Shown: one piece after another, positions 6,338 to 8,375 of the stretch | How positions within the stretch are numbered: position 1 is the first letter of the stretch | How the letters are laid out: every line of letters begins with the position of its first letter | Assembly: GCA_024280815.1 (NCBI GenBank) | Contig: JAJRPL010000026.1 | Coordinates: 1-8,375 of the forward strand | Direction: 5' to 3' | Length of the DNA: 8,375 nucleotides | Source of the DNA: Bacteroidota bacterium | GTDB lineage: Bacteria; Bacteroidota; Bacteroidia; Flavobacteriales; Flavobacteriaceae | Translations under genes and position numbers: made by a program | The notes under the pieces: model-generated | Seen by the model: only the letters and a program-made list of their open reading frames with translations | The model's database searches: none | What the model was told of the DNA's origin: nothing

Positions 6338-7362
6338 ATATATATATGTACCCTATAGAAGATCCTAGGAAGTCTATATCAAAAAATCCCTATATCGATA
6401 AACTTATTAAAAGTCTGGAAGATAATAGTTGTAATATAGTGAACAAAGAGCACATAAGTAAGTTTGGAATATTAGATTTATTATTATACATAGGCAAAGT
6501 AGATACTTATTATCTAAATTGGGTAGAAAACCTGCCAGATAAAAGATTTGGGTGGATACAATCAATTGTATTTATGTTCATTTTTTTTATTCTTAAACTT
6601 TTTGGTAAAAAAATAGTTTGGATGATGCACAATAAGCTATCACATTCAAAAAAAGGATTGTTTTTAAAAATAGTGACTAATTATATATTAGTAAACTATG
6701 CGGATGTTATTTTGACCCATTCATTAGATGGTATAAGGTTTGGTAATATTTTTTTAAAAAAGAGTAGAAAGATTGAATTTATTCATCATCCTCTAGAAAA
6801 TAAAACTAAGAATATAGATCATAGTTTAGATAGGGACATAGATATATTAATATGGGGGAGTATTAGCCCGTATAAAGGTATTGATACATTTTTAGAATAT
6901 CTTAAAAACAGTGAGGTCTCTAATCAATATAATATTCATATTGTTGGTAAAATAACAAATAAAGAATTGGAAGAGAAATTAAATCGATATGTAACAGATA
7001 AAATTATCATTGAAAATGATTTCGTCTCTACTCAAAGATTAGAAGAACTTTTTAATAGAAGTAAGATGGCTTTATTTACATATGCAGGATATAGTACATT
7101 ATCATCGGGAGCACTTATGGATACATTATCCTATAACAATTATGTTATTGGTCCAAATGTAGGTGCCTTTAGAGACCTTAATGAAGAAGGTTTAATAGAT
7201 ACTTTTGTAGATTTTGATAATCTTATAGAAAAACTTGAAAATGGGCTGTTGAATAAAAAATTAGATAGTGGAAAACTAGATACTTTTATAGAAAATAACT
7301 CATGGGAAAATTTTGGCAGTTGGCTATGTAAATTAATAAAGAATAATTGTATTAAGTCTTAA
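6334..7362 (+). CDS. GT-B fold glycosyltransferase (GT4-like), divergent
   Basis: Likely a glycosyltransferase that extends the repeat unit. The 342-residue product divides into an N-terminal acceptor domain (about 1-160), with a hydrophobic patch at 75-90 followed by KKIVWMMHNKLSH (92-104), and a C-terminal donor domain. The latter has ILIWGSISPYKGIDTFLEYL (171-190), IHIVGK (201-206), NDFVSTQRLEELFNRSKMALFTY (228-250) and a YSTLSSGALMDTLSYNNYVIGPNVGAFRDL segment (253-282) in the usual nucleotide-sugar position. The classical E-x7-E pair is absent: the first Glu is replaced around SSGALMD, which is atypical for GT4. The ATG overlaps the previous TGA by 4 bp and follows AAAGGTG (6323-6329). 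It is the last gene of the overlapping block before a 67-bp gap. Donor, acceptor and linkage cannot be read from sequence. Confidence 0.75.
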   Translation: MNIYMYPIEDPRKSISKNPYIDKLIKSLEDNSCNIVNKEHISKFGILDLLLYIGKVDTYYLNWVENLPDKRFGWIQSIVFMFIFFILKLFGKKIVWMMHNKLSHSKKGLFLKIVTNYILVNYADVILTHSLDGIRFGNIFLKKSRKIEFIHHPLENKTKNIDHSLDRDIDILIWGSISPYKGIDTFLEYLKNSEVSNQYNIHIVGKITNKELEEKLNRYVTDKIIIENDFVSTQRLEELFNRSKMALFTYAGYSTLSSGALMDTLSYNNYVIGPNVGAFRDLNEEGLIDTFVDFDNLIEKLENGLLNKKLDSGKLDTFIENNSWENFGSWLCKLIKNNCIKS

Positions 7363-7372
7363 TATATTTGGC

Positions 7373-7378
7373 TATAAT
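7373..7378 (+). promoter_or_regulatory. TATAAT -10 box upstream of rmlA
   Basis: A perfect TATAAT preceded by TTTGGC lies in the 67-bp gap between the GT-B gene and rmlA, about 51 bp before the rmlA start. No good -35 hexamer is seen at 16-18 bp, which is common in Campylobacterota promoters. It could give rmlA and the following gene their own transcript besides read-through. Confidence 0.5.
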
Positions 7379-7429
7379 ACAGCGATAAAATAACAGAAAT
7401 TAAATTAACTTTTAAAGGAGGTAGATAGT

Positions 7430-8305
7430 ATGAAAGGTATAATATTAGCAGGGGGGAGTGGTACGCGACTCTATCCTATAACAAAGGCAATATCAAAGCA
7501 GTTGATACCGATTTATGATAAGCCGATGATCTATTACCCATTATCTGTTTTAATGTTAGCGGGTATTAATGAAGTTCTAGTCATATCTACACCTAGAGAT
7601 GTTACTTTATTTGAAGGTTTATTGGGTGATGGAAGTGATATTGGAATGAAAATTTCTTATGTAGTACAAGAACATCCACGTGGATTGGCTGATGCATTTA
7701 TTATTGGCGAAGAATTTATAGCAGATGATAGTGTTTGTCTTGTCTTAGGTGATAACATATATTATGGTCCTGGACTTACTCCAAGATTAGAACAGGCGGC
7801 AAAATTAAAAGAAGGTGCGATTGTTTTTGGTTATTATGTTAAAGACCCCGAGCGATTTGGTGTTGTTGAGTTTGATGAGAATAAAAATGTTGTTTCTTTA
7901 GAAGAAAAACCTGAAAATCCAAAAAGCCATTATGCCGTGACAGGTTTATATTTTTATGACAATAATGTTGTAGAGATTGCTAAAAATGTTGAGCCGTCAG
8001 ATAGAGGTGAAATTGAAATTACTTCTATAAATCAAGAATATCTTCGTAGAAAAAAATTACAAGTAGAATTATTGGGAAGAGGGTATGCTTGGCTTGATAC
8101 AGGAACACACGAAAGTCTTTCTCAAGCCAGTCAATTTATTCAAAATATTGAAGCTAGACAAGGATATAAAGTTGCATGTATTGAAGAGATTGCACACTAT
8201 AAAGGCTGGATAGATAGCAAGCAGTTGATCAAATTGGCAGAGCCACTTAAAAAAACAGAATATGGTCAATATATGGTTGACATAGCGAATGAAAAACTCG
8301 TATAA
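7430..8305 (+). CDS. rmlA: Glucose-1-phosphate thymidylyltransferase
   Basis: Converts glucose-1-phosphate and dTTP to dTDP-glucose and pyrophosphate in the cytosol, the first committed step towards dTDP-rhamnose and related deoxysugars. The 291-residue length is normal for RmlA. Visible motifs are the nucleotide-binding LAGGSGTRLYPIT (6-18), KQLIPIYDKPMIYYPLS (23-39), VVQEHPRGLADAF (78-90), LGDNIYYG (106-113, with D108), SLEEKPENPKS (156-166), the AVTGLYFYD stretch (169-177), RGEIEIT (192-198) and WLDTGTHESL (221-230, with D223). A strong AAAGGAGGT site at 7414-7422 sets the start. It is separated from the glycosyltransferase block by 67 bp containing a TATAAT box, so it may have its own promoter. 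Its stop is 11 bp before an rmlB-like gene, a standard rml order. Confidence 0.97.
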   Translation: MKGIILAGGSGTRLYPITKAISKQLIPIYDKPMIYYPLSVLMLAGINEVLVISTPRDVTLFEGLLGDGSDIGMKISYVVQEHPRGLADAFIIGEEFIADDSVCLVLGDNIYYGPGLTPRLEQAAKLKEGAIVFGYYVKDPERFGVVEFDENKNVVSLEEKPENPKSHYAVTGLYFYDNNVVEIAKNVEPSDRGEIEITSINQEYLRRKKLQVELLGRGYAWLDTGTHESLSQASQFIQNIEARQGYKVACIEEIAHYKGWIDSKQLIKLAEPLKKTEYGQYMVDIANEKLV

Positions 8306-8316
8306 GGAAGTATGTG

Positions 8317-8375
8317 ATGGTAAATAAAAACAAGACAATTTTAGTAACTGGGTGTGCAGGATTTATCGGATCAAA
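8317..8375 (+). CDS. rmlB: dTDP-glucose 4,6-dehydratase, N-terminus only (partial)
   Basis: The reading frame continues past the window end. Only about 19 residues are visible: a short basic lead, then TILVTGCAGFIGS, the glycine-rich NAD-binding motif of extended short-chain dehydrogenases such as RmlB. RmlB oxidises and dehydrates dTDP-glucose to dTDP-4-keto-6-deoxyglucose, the step after RmlA. AAGGAAG at 8304-8310 favours the ATG at 8317 over an in-frame GTG at 8314; an ATG at 8312 is immediately followed by a stop. The position directly after rmlA makes RmlB the best guess, but another sugar-nucleotide epimerase or dehydratase cannot be excluded from this fragment. Confidence 0.78.
   Translation, partial: MVNKNKTILVTGCAGFIGS

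Noticed and set aside
8069..8338. Minus-strand open frame of 89 codons
   Set aside because: It lies antisense to the 3' end of rmlA and the start of the rmlB-like gene, both of which have clear family motifs.

Overview
The window is AT-rich, gene-dense bacterial DNA from an exopolysaccharide or surface-glycan locus. Low GC, short or overlapping gene junctions, A/T-rich leaders and the protein styles suggest a Gram-negative bacterium, possibly a Campylobacterota member of the Sulfurimonas/Sulfurovum/Arcobacter type. The lipobox-bearing lipoprotein and the Wzx/Wzy-type genes fit this, but no gene here is diagnostic of the genus.

Left arm, minus strand (about 115-2850): a two-gene unit read right to left. 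A 375-residue surface-type lipoprotein with carboxypeptidase-regulatory-like beta domains (1258-2385) is followed after 60 bp by a secreted or membrane-anchored polysaccharide-lyase-14-like protein (121-1197). The leader of the unit carries two near-identical 66-nt RNA elements (2657-2722, then 2500-2565). Read on the minus strand they match the cyclic di-GMP-I (GEMM-I) riboswitch aptamer, including GNRA tetraloops, the AAAGCC core and the GGGUURCC end. Each aptamer is followed by a hairpin whose first base is the last base of the aptamer. A further hairpin masks the lipoprotein Shine-Dalgarno sequence.

Right arm, plus strand (3008-8375): a Wzx-type flippase (3008-4276), a Wzy-type O-antigen polymerase/ligase-like membrane protein (4273-5478), a GT2 rhamnosyltransferase-like glycosyltransferase (5471-6337) and a GT-B glycosyltransferase (6334-7362). 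These four overlap by 4 or 8 bp and are almost certainly one transcript. After a 67-bp gap with a TATAAT box and a strong ribosome binding site come rmlA (7430-8305) and the start of an rmlB-like gene (8317 onward, cut by the window end), which make dTDP-sugar precursors for rhamnose-type sugars.

Together the right arm would make a repeat unit that may contain dTDP-derived deoxysugars, flip it across the inner membrane and polymerise it. The left arm would supply a lyase able to cut an acidic polysaccharide, plus a companion lipoprotein, with expression tied to c-di-GMP. The most interesting part of the window is this tandem c-di-GMP riboswitch placed before a lipoprotein-lyase pair and divergent from polymer assembly and export genes. 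That the lyase acts on this locus's own polymer is inference.
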